From: Colletotrichum lupini | Lineage: Eukaryota > Ascomycota > Sordariomycetes > Glomerellales > Glomerellaceae | DNA: 64,000 nucleotides | Assembly: GCF_023278565.1 (NCBI RefSeq) | Contig: NC_064672.1 | Location: 5,146,001 to 5,210,000, forward strand | Reading direction: 5' to 3' | Shown here: positions 1 through 12,600 of the stretch, piece after piece | Numbering within the stretch: position 1 is the stretch's first letter | How the letters are laid out: the number at the start of each line of letters is the position of its first letter | Translations under genes and position numbers: made by a program | Notes under the pieces: generated by a model | The model's input: only the letters and a program-made list of their open reading frames with translations | Database searches by the model: none | What the model was told of the DNA's origin: nothing

Positions 1-418
1 CCAACGCGGGGAACCTATGTGACTGCTCCTTGACCTCCTTAAGCGTAGGTAGTGGTGGATGACTGAGCTTGCGTTTCTTCAATGTTGGCGACGCGCCATC
101 GGCCTTATCGGTCGTCGCATTCTCGATCCTCAACTCTTCCTGCAGCAGGTGCAGGAAGAGTTGTCGAAGCGCATCCGGGCTCAGTCGTTTAGCATCGTAT
201 GTCTTGTCATCTTTGATTAACGAGTTGTTGACGAGAAGATCCGAGACCTTGACGAAGGCAGTGGCTTCGACGCCGTGCTTAAGGATGGCTTGGAACAGAA
301 ACAAGGACTCGAGAGGAGTGTAGGCGGCCGGATTATTCATGCCCCAAAGCCCACCTCGCCAGTGATCGAGGGAGCCGTCGCGTCTCGGGAGAAGGTGGAT
401 GGGCGCCAGGGTCTGCAT
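1..418 (-). CDS. Partial gene at left edge, possible Brd8/Bdc1-like chromatin subunit (N-terminus only)
   Basis: The minus strand is open from an ATG at 418 to the window edge, about 139 codons with no stop. Upstream in the same frame a stop lies at 443-445, so this is the first Met. A second Met at 340 begins a stretch (MNNPAAYTPLESLFLFQ) that looks more conserved and may be the true start. The visible protein is helical and leucine-rich, contains SPDALRQLFLHLLQEEL, then a basic KKRKLSHPPLP segment. From memory of family patterns this resembles the N-terminus of fungal Brd8/Bdc1-type bromodomain proteins of the NuA4 acetyltransferase, but no bromodomain is visible here, so the identity is tentative. 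Coding itself is well supported by sustained open frame and composition. Confidence 0.6.
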   Translation of the reverse strand, partial: MQTLAPIHLLPRRDGSLDHWRGGLWGMNNPAAYTPLESLFLFQAILKHGVEATAFVKVSDLLVNNSLIKDDKTYDAKRLSPDALRQLFLHLLQEELRIENATTDKADGASPTLKKRKLSHPPLPTLKEVKEQSHRFPAL

Positions 419-422
419 CTCA

Positions 423-3400
423 GACGTTAGACAAGTGTCATCTTATCAAGACGTCGCAAGGCTGAGAGTCGCGCGTCGCGGGACGTACTGACAGCCTCTA
501 TGAGGAGCTCTTGGTGGGCCGAGGCATCTACTTGCACGCGTTCAGGGGTAGGAAGCGGTGGCTATCGGGAGCCACTCGTTGTCGCGCGCAATAGTCGTGT
601 CGTATGGATGGTGTTTTTTCGTCTGCTCGCCGATTTCGGTCACGTGATGCAATATGTTTGGAGGTGGAATTTTTGCTAGTATTGCTTGCAGGCGGGCCGC
701 TGGGCGGTCGATGAAATTTTTTGTTGGTCGACTGGCAAGGTTTGGAGAGAAGATGGGGAATTGAGAACGGAATCTGGAGCACGCGGCGGGCGGGACGAAC
801 CAAGGACGCAGTGCCGCAGTGCAGGACAGCGTATCAGCTTGGAGGCAGGCGAGGCTGAGGTTTTGGGTCGTATCACGTGGTTTTGGTGTACATCCGGGGA
901 TCATGCTTGGCCGCAGCTTTAGTCAAGCATCCAATGACAATGGTACCTGTCCGTCAAGGTTCCATGCTCTCAGCGACGTGCAGCCAGTCCGATGCAGATA
1001 AGAATGAGGCGCCAAGGCATCAGTGAAAGGCAGGGGGAAGGTGCACAGGGAGAGAAGACCGGGGCTGCTTGCGGCCCGCCAGCGCTTCTGTTAGCCTCAG
1101 GTCGTCTTAGCCAGAAAACGGAGACCGGTCCAGGAAACTGCAGGCTCGAAGCCGGACTTGAAGAAAGCGTGGCAATTGGCAACTGGCAAGCACGGCGTCG
1201 TCTTGTCGGTGGTGAGGCGGGCAGGCTGCAGGAGTCAATGTACCTATCCCCTGTTTCCTCGTTTCCTTAGTCAGACCGATCGGTCCCGTTAATTTTTTTT
1301 CTCCTTCACAGTTCCCCATGTCAAAATAGGAGAAAGCTGAGCTGGCAGAGAAGCAATCCACATGGAAGCATTCCGTCCAATCGTCTCCATCAATCCCTCT
1401 TCCCGGTCTCCCGGTCTCCCGGCCTCCCGTTATTGGGGCCCCGAAGCTTGCGGAATCGTATCCTAGCCCGAATGTTCTCCTCGTCGAAGACTTTGGTACC
1501 GCCGGCTCCATCTGGGAAACATTCTCAGCTATGCGGCGTATCTGATGGTCCAAGTGAAAGAAGGCCTTGCAGCATTCAGGTTGCGCGCAAACGTCTCAGT
1601 GTAACAGAGCTGGCAGCTTCCCAGACCGGCCTCGCCGCCCTGAGTTTGAGATGCTGCCGGTACGAGTAAGGACGCTGTGACGTCTGTTCGAAGATACTTG
1701 AAGTTCGGTACTTTCTTCGAGATGACAACATCGCCTCTCAGCCACCATCCGGGCTTGTTGCATGTGTCCAGCCATTGTCCATTCTCGGCCGGCCAGTTTA
1801 GCGCTCCAGCTGAACTAACAAGAGGCAATTGCTTCAGGTACGCAGTCGAGACGAAGGGCATGCTGATAAAAGGAGAACTATATCAACTATCAATTGCACA
1901 CAAGGGCCAAAGAGGCAAAAATGCATGCCTCTCTCCCTTATCAAGGATGGCGAAAATTTATATTGGCTGTCGTGGGCCGTATCCATAGATCTGCCCCGTC
2001 ATTTCCAAACGGCGCTTCTGTCGAGCCTGTACGAATCGAATCAAATGTAAACAAAGCTCTTCTCAGAACCCTGACCCGAGAGCCGCTTGCCCAGCCTTGG
2101 GCATGTGAGTGTCCCATTTACGGTCCAGGACTGCTCAGTACCGATGCTACTGTACACGAGCATGTCACTCTCTCTGCCCAGTCTGCCGATAGGGTACGCG
2201 TAAGAAAAGTTTGAGAAGAGGATGCGCACTGGGAGACCTGCCAGATTCGCTGAATTGACCCGAAGCAAGCGAAGGCCTTGACTCGGCCGGGCTAGGCATG
2301 CCCCTGGATTCTGGAGCCAGTGAATTGCGTCTCTTTCTTTTTTTAAGCTCGGCTGTCTGGGACGGTGGATGCAGGTCGATTGGCGGATTGCGAATTGCGA
2401 ATGAGCATTAGTGGCGGCGGCTCAAAGGAGCTGACAAGCACACAAGCAAGAGACCCCCCGAGCTTATGCTGTATGTACAAGTATGTGGACAGTAGAGGTG
2501 CCCGGCCCAGTTAACCAAGCTGGGCGGCTTGGCACCGGGACATGGAGGCAATGCTCGGGATGAAGGGGGATTTTGATGCCACGGGGCCGGATGAGATATC
2601 CATCGGTAATGTCTGGTTGCCATAGCAGGCTGAAGATGGCTTCTAGGCCTCAGGTTCCCGGGCTGGCAGCAGAAGCAGCGAGGATACCACTTGGTAGTGA
2701 TGCTTTACCATACCATGGCCATATCGCGGATGCTGATGACGATGTTTCTGGAACAAGAAACATGGGATAACTTGAGTAGCCTCCAGATGGACAACGAGGC
2801 TTGGAATGAAATCTCATTAGAACAAGGGCCAGGCCGTCCAGCCCGTATGCTCTTCCGCACCCTTTGCCTAGCCCAAGTCGGGCACCTTGATGCCATCGAC
2901 TCTGCCGATGTGGTGCTAGACACTCGTATGCATGCCCCTATTGTTTGCAATACCACAGCCAATATTGGGAACATCGCAATGGGATCTCGAGTCTGGAGCT
3001 TTGGCTTTCAGTGACAGACTCTCCCCAGAGTTCCTGGCTAGTGAGCACTAACGACCTGAAGTCTGGCGGGCGATGCTGCCGTCCAGCTTCCCGACGACAA
3101 GCGTAGGCAATAAACATTGGCAGCGGAGTCCCCGTGCAAATCTCGGGGTGAACCGGTATCTCAATTCCATGGCAAACTAGCGCTTCGGCCTGAGGCCACT
3201 AGATTTGGCCTGAGTTGCCGGGCCAAAGAAAAACTTCGCCTTTGCTGCTGGCCTGCACCTTCCCACAGTGAAGTTTGGGGTTGGAGCAGCGGAAGGGGGC
3301 GACTCCACCCGCGCCCGCCCAGTGCCCACCCATGGAAGGGAAAGAGGACACCTGCACCAGAGCCACCAAGTGCACTTTCCCTACCAAGTCTGGAGGGCCA

Positions 3401-3696
3401 GCAAAGAGAAGGAGAAGGAGGGACCCGCTCTTGTCCACTTCTCACGCACCCTGAGCCCGGCCTGGGGTGGTCGGTGCTCCTTTCTTAGCGCGGCCCGGAA
3501 AGATTCGCTCAAAAGCTGTTCCTTCTTCGGCCACCCTGCAGGAATTTTTTTTTCCCTCCCTCAAACCTGCTGCCGTCGGAGCACTTAAATTCTCTCGACT
3601 CGCTCTTCCGTCTTCTCGTCCCCCTCTGCTCCTCCGTCCATCTCCGCTCATTCTTTTCTCTGAGGTTGATCTTTTGAGAAGAAACCCACAGCCAAG
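423..3696. other. Intergenic region, no supported gene
   Basis: About 3.3 kb between the left-edge gene and the ADP/ATP carrier. Open frames here are short, overlap each other on both strands and show no recognisable domain or splice structure. The last 600 bases include the carrier promoter. A pyrimidine-rich tract at about 3590-3665 is typical of the transcription start region of strongly expressed fungal genes. I see nothing else I can support. Confidence 0.5.
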
Positions 3697-5225
3697 ATGT
3701 CTGTTCCTGTCGAAAAGCAGAAGGTCCTGGGCATGCCGGTAAGCTACTACTCATTCTTCCCTTCATTGTTATCCGAGGCTGCGGGGAAAAATGCACCTCA
3801 CCGGCGACGTCGCTTCCTTCCATCATCGGTCTACCATCAATGGCCATAGCATCCAGCTATGGATTCCATCGAGACATTGCGAGTCTCAATCTGATGGACA
3901 GGATTTGACGCGACAATGGTTTGCTGTACAGCTTATCGTCGCTGATGGAACGAACAACGTCGCGGGAGCTGGTCTACCTTGACCTGCCTTCGGATATCTA
4001 TCAATTTCAGGATGAATCAATTTGCTAACTCCAATCTCACAGCCCTTCGTGGCCGACTTCCTTAGTACGTTGCACAACCCATTTCGATATCGGCACTTGT
4101 CATCGATCAGTTTTCCGACCTCGGCGAGCTGATCCCGGTACCGCAATAACAACCGTGAACAATCACTAACAGTTTCCTACAGTGGGAGGTGTCTCCGCCG
4201 CTGTCTCCAAGACTGCCGCCGCTCCCATTGAGCGTATCAAGCTTCTCATCCAGAACCAGGTTAGTAAACATGGCTGCTCAATCGATTTGGACAGCTAGCC
4301 GGCCAAGGTCGGACCGGGTCACCCCGGTCGAAAAAGTTATCCAAGATGACACGTGACCTTGGCCATCTACGCTGCTAGTATATTGTCAATCGAACCGCAT
4401 CTAACAGCCTCCCAGGATGAGATGCTTAAGCAGGGTCGTCTTGACCGCAAGTACGACGGTATCGCCGACTGCTTCCGCCGTACCGCCGCCGATGAGGGTG
4501 TCATGTCCCTGTGGCGTGGTAACACTGCCAACGTCATCCGTTACTTCCCTACCCAGGCCCTGAACTTCGCTTTCCGCGACAAGTTCAAGCAGATGTTCGG
4601 CTTCAAGAAGGAGCGTGACGGATACGCCTGGTGGATGGCTGGTAACCTGGCCTCCGGTGGTGCTGCCGGTGCCACTTCCCTGCTCTTCGTCTACTCCCTC
4701 GACTACGCCCGTACCCGCCTTGCCAACGACGCCAAGTCCGCCAAGAAGGGTGGTGAGCGCCAGTTCAACGGTCTCGTTGACGTCTACCGCAAGACCCTCG
4801 CCTCTGACGGTATTGCCGGTCTCTACCGTGGTTTCATGCCCTCCGTTGCTGGTATCGTCGTCTACCGTGGTCTGTACTTCGGCATGTACGATTCCATCAA
4901 GCCCGTCGTCCTTACCGGTAACCTCGCCAACAACTTCCTTGCCTCTTTCGCCCTTGGATGGCTCGTCACCACTGGTGCCGGTATCGCCTCTTACCCCCTT
5001 GACACCATTCGTCGTCGCATGATGATGACCTCTGGTGAGGCCGTCAAGTACAAGTCTTCTTTCGACGCTGGCAAGCAGATCATCGCCAAGGAGGGTGTTA
5101 AGTCTCTCTTCAAGGGTGCCGGTGCCAACATTCTCCGTGGTGTTGCCGGTGCTGGTGTCCTGTCCATCTACGACCAGCTCCAGGTCCTGCTCTTCGGCAA
5201 GGCCTTCAAGGGTGGCTCTGGCTAA
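3697..5225 (+). CDS. AAC: Mitochondrial ADP/ATP carrier (adenine nucleotide translocase)
   Basis: Exchanges cytosolic ADP for matrix ATP across the mitochondrial inner membrane. Four exons join in frame: 3697-3738, 4043-4064, 4183-4259 and 4416-5225, giving 316 residues, the normal length for fungal carriers. Introns are 304, 118 and 156 nt with GT/AG ends and CTAAC-type branch sites (for example ctaact at 4025-4030). The three mitochondrial carrier repeats are visible by their signatures: PIERIK in repeat 1, SLDYARTR in repeat 2 and PLDTIR in repeat 3. The RRRMMM hexapeptide specific to ADP/ATP carriers is at about residues 246-251. The short first exon encodes a small unstructured N-terminus without a cleavable presequence, as in the family. 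Codon use is strongly biased to C-ending codons, as expected for a very highly expressed gene. Confidence 0.97.
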
Positions 5226-6118
5226 ATGCCTCTGACACTTCGTGTATAAACTCTTCACTGGTGGCGGGTTGGGCAGTTGGCGAATACCCGGGCTGTGGGG
5301 ATTCGTTACTGGTTAGGATCAGATGAGGAATCGGTTGACAAAATGGGGAAGATGGATGTTGCGGAGGGGCTTTGGATGCAGGCACCACAAGACGTGGCAC
5401 GCCTGGATCGGCCAGTCCTTCGTGGTTTAGACTGGCATCGGCAAGGCGTTCTCTTACATGACCTGAAGAGCTTTGCTTGCTACCTAATCCACTGTAATTT
5501 GTACACTAAAGCAATTTTCGATTGCACTCGTTCACGCAACACCTGTCCTCGCTGGACTTTACCGGCTTCTGGTCGATCCTGGGGTGGATTTTCCTTGGTA
5601 TTGCATGACGATAGACTTCCGCGGTACAATAGGAAGATTTCTTTGATTCTACGAATGTTTTCCCATTGACTTTTGTGACATCGTACCAGTAATTCGATTC
5701 AAATCAATGATTATAACAATACTGCCTGGTCGTTGTTCGCGGTGCTCTGATTGGCTAATGGAGCTTTTGTCGCTAGTCTGCCCAGACGCGCCTGCACTCC
5801 GCAGTGACAGTGACAGTCGCGTCCCGCTCCAAGCTCTAAATATTCCCCCACGTGCTCCCCGCCCTGATCGCCTGATTCCCAGGTCAGATCGAATCTCGCC
5901 GTTCAGCAGATGCACCTCTGACATCTGACACCCTGCGTTTACTTGGAGAAGTGGGCTATCACGCCGTCGACACGTGGAATCTCTGTTGCTGTATTCGACA
6001 CACGCAGTACTACTGATCTGACGCCACCACCTCGGTCTAGCGACTATTTGCTACCTCGATGCGAGCATACCACCAGTCCTGAAGCAATACCCAGCAGCCG
6101 AACAGATCAAGGACCAAA
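5226..6118. other. Intergenic: carrier 3' region and CENP-X promoter
   Basis: About 890 bases between two plus-strand genes. The open frames present (for example 5277-5669) have no domain and are probably chance. The left part should contain the ADP/ATP carrier 3' UTR and the right part the promoter and leader of the CENP-X gene. No distinct element is visible. Confidence 0.5.
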
Positions 6119-6652
6119 ATGCCCAGACAAGCAGCAGAACCAGCGAAGCGCGGCCGCCCTGGTAAAACCCAGCAGCCAGCCGCGGGCGCCAAGCGCAAGG
6201 CTACGCAGCAGCCGGCACGTAAGAAGTCGGGACCTTTCGAACTCTCCGACAGCGACGCACCAGCATCGCGGGGCCGGCGGGAAGCCCCCGACGATGCAGA
6301 GGAGGAAGACGAAGCAGAAGAAGAGGAGGAACAAGACGAAGAGGCTGGGGACGAAGGTCCAGACAATACTATACCTCCCGAGCTGCTGACGCGGCTGCTG
6401 CACGAGTTCTTTGAAAAGGACGACACGAGGCTCAGCAAGGACGCGAATTTAGCGGCGGGAAAGTATATGGATATCTTTGTGAGAGAGGCGATCGCGCGAT
6501 GTGTGCATGAGAGGCCTGGTGGCTTTCTTGAGGTTAGTGGCTCTTGGATTTCTTATGTTGCTACGTTTGTAGAGGGAACTTGTTGACTGACTGGGTGATG
6601 ATAGGTTGAGGATTTGGAAAAGATTGCACCTCAGCTGCTCATGGACTTCTAG
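6119..6652 (+). CDS. CENP-X / Mhf2 histone-fold protein
   Basis: Small histone-fold protein that pairs with CENP-S (Mhf1). In other fungi and animals the pair works at the kinetochore (CENP-T-W-S-X) and with the FANCM/Mph1 helicase in DNA repair; it should be nuclear. Two exons, 6119-6532 and 6605-6652, are joined across a 72-nt intron (GTTAGT to ATAG), giving 153 residues. Without the intron the frame runs into a stop and loses the last helix. The histone fold occupies roughly residues 80-153: IPPELLTRLLHEFF, then the KYMDIFVREAIARC helix, then VEDLEKIAPQLLMDF at the C-terminus, which is typical for CENP-X. The first 80 residues are disordered, basic then very acidic (E/D runs at about 60-78), so the protein is longer than the roughly 80-residue yeast and human forms. 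Confidence 0.9.
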
Positions 6653-9600
6653 CCTGAGAGTCAAAGCTATAGACACGACGACATGATGAGCGATACCCCT
6701 CTCTCACACTACACAACAGCCTTCGAAGGACGAGAAATGTTGGTCGGTCGGGCTTGAAAGACTGTTGGCCTCAGCTCTTGACTGGAAGATGACTTGCGGC
6801 GACGAAGCTCTCAGCTCGACACTACCTCATATGTCTCCCTCGATAAAGAACGCTGCCGCTCTGGATATCTCGAGGTGCTTGTCGACCACAAAGTAGACCA
6901 TAAGCGAAGGGCCAGATCAGCATGACCTAAACATGTCATGACTCGGAAATGAAGTGTGAAGATCGGTGTCATTGTCGACCGAATCCCATAGCATTATTGT
7001 CGGATCTGCACAACACAGCGTCGTGATCTTCGTTTCTTCATCAGCCTTGCGGCGGCCATGTCCGTGGAGAAGATGCGAAGAGGTCTTTCCCACTGGTTTC
7101 TGCAAAGCCGCGAGAGGTTGATACAGTCTGTCGGGACGGCAACGCTTTTGCTCCGGTCGATGAAGTGGAGCTCAGCACATGCTGCGATGATCAGACATGT
7201 GTTTGCTACGATGCAAAGGGAGACTAGGAAACACAGTCATTTCTGACACCAGGCGCATCCGTCCTTGCCTGACGCATTAACAGAATAATGAGTGTCTGGA
7301 CCGGCCTGCTTGTGCGCGGCGGAACCATGATGTGTTACTACCGCAGCTCGGTCGATCAAGGGAAAGCGGATAAAAATGCCGAAAACCCCGGGAAAGCTAT
7401 CACAGCGGTAAAACCAAGCACGAACGGTAGTCAACTGCCATTCGAAATTATTTGTTGCCTCAACATTGTAACTGGGGCGAGGTTCAGACGAAACAACAGG
7501 CTAGACGCCAGAGATGTCAAAGGCCCTGGAGTGGGATGGTCTGTCCAGGGGCGAGTGGAAGGGGGGTATGCTACCCAGACGAACAGAAATGGAAGAAAAG
7601 TCTGAGAGTAATCGCTTCTCTAACATGGTCTCTCTTACCCGTCGTGCCTGACCATCGGCTAAAATTGCACCATTTCGTTGTTCGAGGATGAGGCTCTTTA
7701 TGTCTGGTGGGGAGGGGGGGGGCCTTCGGACGAAACGCTACGCTGACACACAGTGGACTTGAGGCCATTGTTCGTTCGACTCTGGAATCTGGAACCTGGA
7801 ACCTCTGTTCTCTCTTTCCCTGGGGTTGAAGTCTCCTCCCAAACAAATGTCCAAGAGACAGGCGTTTCTAAAGAACGGCGTGACAGCTGGAGAGCCGCAT
7901 TCTTACGATCTGAGGCAACTGGTCTGGGGTTGAAACTAGTTGCATGAGGCGGGCCGCTGATCTGCTTTCGACGTTATGGAAAACCAATGATGTCTCGTCT
8001 TTCACGAAGGATCTTGAACTGGACGGTCGTGGAACGTGGCTTGTGGCTAATACAGTTGCCTTTCCAGTTAATGAAGCTGACTCTAACCTCAAGGACAAGT
8101 ATCAGGGTACCTGGATTTGATAGTCAGTAGTCAATCATTGTGGGTAGTCAGGCGCATATATCATATTCACAAAAAAAAAAAAAAGGTGTGTCGATACGGG
8201 CGCTCAAATTCGTCAGCAACCATTATTTGATGTTCACTTCGCGACGACTCTGGTCTTAGTGTTCGTATGATGTAAACGCTCTTGGACACATGTCTTGGCC
8301 TCGTGTTGTAAAAGCCAAACCCGAGTTGTCACAACCCTCGAGTTGAAGCACGATAAATATGAGATGGAGAGGTAAAAGTTGTTCTTGGGTTCTGTTCCGC
8401 TTCCACTAAAAAAAAAAAAAAAAAAAAAAAAAAGGCCGCTGGCTACCCGCTCGACGTATGAAGGCGCCATTTGACCCGACGACTTGTTGTGTGTTGGGAA
8501 ATCGCGCGTGACCTTAGTTTCCTGGTTTAGTTGATACGAAAAGCACTGGCTCATACAGTTTAACCGCGCTGATCGCCAAGACTGGCTTCTCAATGAGATT
8601 CTCAAGACATGCCGACTTGGGGTTGTTCGATCAGTTGCCAAGTGGCCGGAGACTCGCGTGAAGAGTCTCAGAAGAATTGACAACTTTTCTCCGGTCCTTG
8701 GCAGAACCAAAGCGAATAGTATCTTGGGGAGGAAAAGAAAAGAAAAAAAAGTCCCCGCCTTCGCGATCGGATCTATCCTTCCTGATACCTTCTTTCCCAC
8801 TAGGATGTAGCCTGTGGGTGTAAGGGCAAAAAGGCTATACCGTCCATTGTGATTGCGAGCAAATGTTCGGAGAAGGCGAGTCGGACTCTGGTGGGAGGGT
8901 CGTGCGTGTTGAAGAAAGGTTTGGCCCAATCTTCCTTCTTTGCCATCAATCACGCAGACTCGGTGCCTTTTTTTTTTTCAACCTTGTCTCGCGAAACATG
9001 AGTAGTTGAAAATTCTTGGCGATGGGTGCTTGACACAGGTTAGCCCTGGACTCATTGTGAAAAAAGTCTGTTTGTTTGTCTGGGCTGGCCTTGCTTGGCT
9101 TGTTGAGGTCTGTGAGGGATGAGAGAGAATGTGGGAGGGAAGAGGAGACGACCGTTGACAGTCTGGTACTGGTATTGAATCTAGGGTAGGAGCGGCGGCG
9201 GTGCATTGGAAAGGAGAGTTTTTCTTTTTCTGGGAGACGGGGGAAAGATGGGATGACGCCAGAAGAGAGAGAGAGAGAGAGTGAGACTAGGGGAGAGAAA
9301 AAAGATCAGTTCAAACACTGGTTATGGTTTCTGAATAGAGCGAGAATAACCTGTCACTCCATTAATGGGTTGAACTCTCGACAATAACGAACGAAGCGGA
9401 CTCTGACCTTTTCTGCCCCCAAAGGCCATTGACTATTATTAGACATCTATGAACTCGCGAGAGCGGAGTGTGAGAGTGAGAGGAGTGTAGAGGGGAGAGC
9501 CGTACGAAGTAGAGTGTCATTGAGTTGGGGGCTGATGATTTTTCGATTTCACCATTGATCGATACCAGGGCCAGGAAGTGTTTCGTTTCTTCTGGCTCGA

Positions 9601-12600
9601 GACGGTTGAGTAGTCACCCCGACTGGTTACGTCAACTTGTCAAGGGAGGGAATCGTCACAGTCGTCTAGACGACGAAACGTGCTATCCGGCTGGACGGCG
9701 GGCGAAAGAGGGACCCTTGTGAGGTATATCAGAAGGGTGGCTATATGGTCCTGGGGACCGATGGCCTCCAGGAGAGGCCATGTCTTTCCGTGAGGCTTCC
9801 CCTGGAATCTTTTTGATGGCCAGGCTTTGAGTTTTGAAGCCGGAGGGCACATCATGGCAGGGCGCGACTGAATGATCTCCGCGGATAGGTGAAATAGCGG
9901 ATGGAGAGAGGCCGTCGGCTGGGGTCTGGGAGGGCACGTGGGGAGTAGCAATGAAGAACAAAGATTATGCAGGTGAAGATCCCAGGAAAGCCATGTTCTT
10001 CCTAGTTACCGCGGACCGCGAACCGCGGGCTGCGATGAGTAAGGCCGGGTAAAAATTGCAAGTCAGGTGAATTGCAAGTCAGCTGCGAGCCTGAGAGTCA
10101 CGAGATAGTCAAGACTCAAAAGATCGGAGAAGCCGTTATGGGCGTGGCAAAGGTAGGGAGGGGCATGAAGACGTGCTCGATTTGGAAATGAAGGAAATGC
10201 GGTATTCGATGTGTATGTAGGCATGTGTGTGGTCGGATGACCGGGATGTCAGATCTTGGGAAAGCGAATCTTGCGTACCTTTGGCCAAGAATAATCTTTT
10301 GCCGCGGCTGCTGCTACTACTCAGGGCAGTATCGCCGTTGTTTGAGTGACAGTGCGAGTCAGGGGATGCTCTCCTTTCTTCTTTTTTCCTTTTTCCCCAC
10401 GGGTTGAAGAGACTCTTCGTAACTCGTTGGCCGCGGGCACGTTCTTCTCAGAGAAGATGGGAGGAAATGGAACGAGAGGGATGGCAGGCAAAAACATCAG
10501 ACGCCAATGTCTCCGTTTTGGGCTCTTGGGGGCGTATCTTCTGTGACGACCGAGGGATGGCCGCAACTGTGGCAGGACTGGGATAGTAACACTTCTTGCT
10601 GCTAGGCGAGTCGAGGGTTGTGTGTGCCTTGATCGTTTGGCTTGAGGTTCACAGACCTGATTGGACGATGGGATGAGCACTTGGGAAGTGGTCAACGAGT
10701 GTGACAAGCAACGGCGGTACACCGGGACGGGTTGACTAGTCTACTAGCTGGAGTCTTGAGCAGACTTGACAAGGCCAAGGCGAGCCGGGGGCATGGATCG
10801 TTTTGTTTGCTTTTGGTGGGCGCTTCATTTGGGAATCGGACAATTCTTTTTAGAGCCCCAGACTGGCGGATACTGGAGACCAGGGAGAGGGTGAGACGGT
10901 TGGGCAATTAATTTGGCCAGGGCAGAAGGGACGACGTCACGGCAACGAGCAGACTGGCGCATAATTGAGCGGTGCTAAGACTCAAGAGAGACAGAGAGGC
11001 TGGGACGCAATGTGGTCCGGGACGAGGACGGAGGGCGGACGGGAAGGGTTAGTGAGTCCATGTCATCCATTAATCATTATCCATTATGATCCATGATGGA
11101 GAACAATCCATGATGGTGGCTGTCTGTCTGTGTAATTTACGCAGTAGATCCATGAAGATGGAAGCGAACACGGAGGAGAGGTGAAGAAAGGGCAAGAATG
11201 AAATGGGTAGTTCCTGGGGGAAACGTCGAGGAACGGAGTGGATGAAACAGGGTACGTCGCGAAAGTGTCAGAGGGCTGAAGGAGAAGGTGAAGCACATCC
11301 GAGCGCCAGCCTCTTTTGGGGACCAGCCGGGTCTTTCAACCAATCAGAATGACGTTGAGTCGAATAAAATGGAGAGTAAGGTAGAGCGCCGGAGGGTACG
11401 GGGATACATAGGTACGGAGATACTTGAGTGTGTCGGGTGGACCGTGCAGAGGGCCTCAACCTTATTTCGGCTTCGACGTCGTCCGACAACTTGAACAAGG
11501 TCAACTCGCTTTTGACACGCGCTACACTTCTCCGTACAGCCAGACCACTCCGTACTCTCTCCCCGTGCTTCTCCTCGTCAGTCTCAACTTTTTTCTGCTT
11601 CCTGACCCTCAGCTAGTGGGCGTGGGGCCTCGAGGATGCTGGCTTGTCTTGGTCTCGTTGCAGAGTTGCGCCGTACCGCCGCCGGGGTTCACCATTCCTC
11701 TCCAGGCTCTCATCAACAATCGATCAATCGAGACTCGTTGCGGACGTCAGGCTGCAGGCACGGATACGGATAGACGAAAATGTGACCGTTGCTTCACAAT
11801 CCAGTCTTCATACACACAACCACACGCCACAGACACACTCACACACACACACACACACTCTCTCGTCTGACATGTTGGGTGGTAGGTGTGTGAGTTTTCC
11901 TTGAATGCGAGTGCGCTAAAGTCGTGGCTTGTGGTTTGACGGGCAGAACGGGCTGATGTCTTGATGAGATGACTTTTCTTCCCAACAGGTCACAGGACTA
12001 GAGGCGGACGAACTGCCGTTACACCTGCTGTTCTTTTCTTGTCTTGTCTGGCCTTGCTCATGCTGTCAAGATCGGTCTGGTCCCAAATCTGACGACGTTG
12101 ACGTTACAACCCACCACATCGTAAAGCATACCAGAGCATGGGCGTCGAATGCCGCCAACCGCAAATAGGTCGGGTGTCTACGTGCTAAGGCATAGACCGC
12201 CCTGGCGTTGACGAAACCCAATTGCCGTCTTTTCCTGTCTCTCGCTCTCTCTCAGCCCTCAGGTTGTCTCCTTTGGTCTCATCCCCGGCCCGTCAATCAT
12301 CAGTTGACGTTGACCATGCCGCGGCATGGCGTGGCGTGGCGTGGCGTAGTGCGCCCAACGATCCATCCGCAACTACGACTACGTGTATCTTAGTCCAAGG
12401 TCTAAGCAACTCCAACCATGCTGCGTACCCTTCGGATCAACGTATCCAGATCCCTTCATTTCTTTCCATGAAAGATGTCGGAGGAGGAGAAGGATCGGCT
12501 AGAACGGCTTCCACCAATCCTTACTGGACTCTTATCCATCCGCGCGTCTTGGCTTGGGGTTTCCCCGTACTACTTGCTCCATGATCCATCATCCATCCAC

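Noticed and set aside
4401..5258. 285-codon minus-strand frame opposite the ADP/ATP carrier
   Set aside because: Shadow of the carrier gene caused by its strong codon bias; product is low-complexity Gly/Asp/Val.
8234..8953. 239-codon minus-strand open frame
   Set aside because: Contains a run of Phe from the A26 tract, no domain and no coding-like composition.
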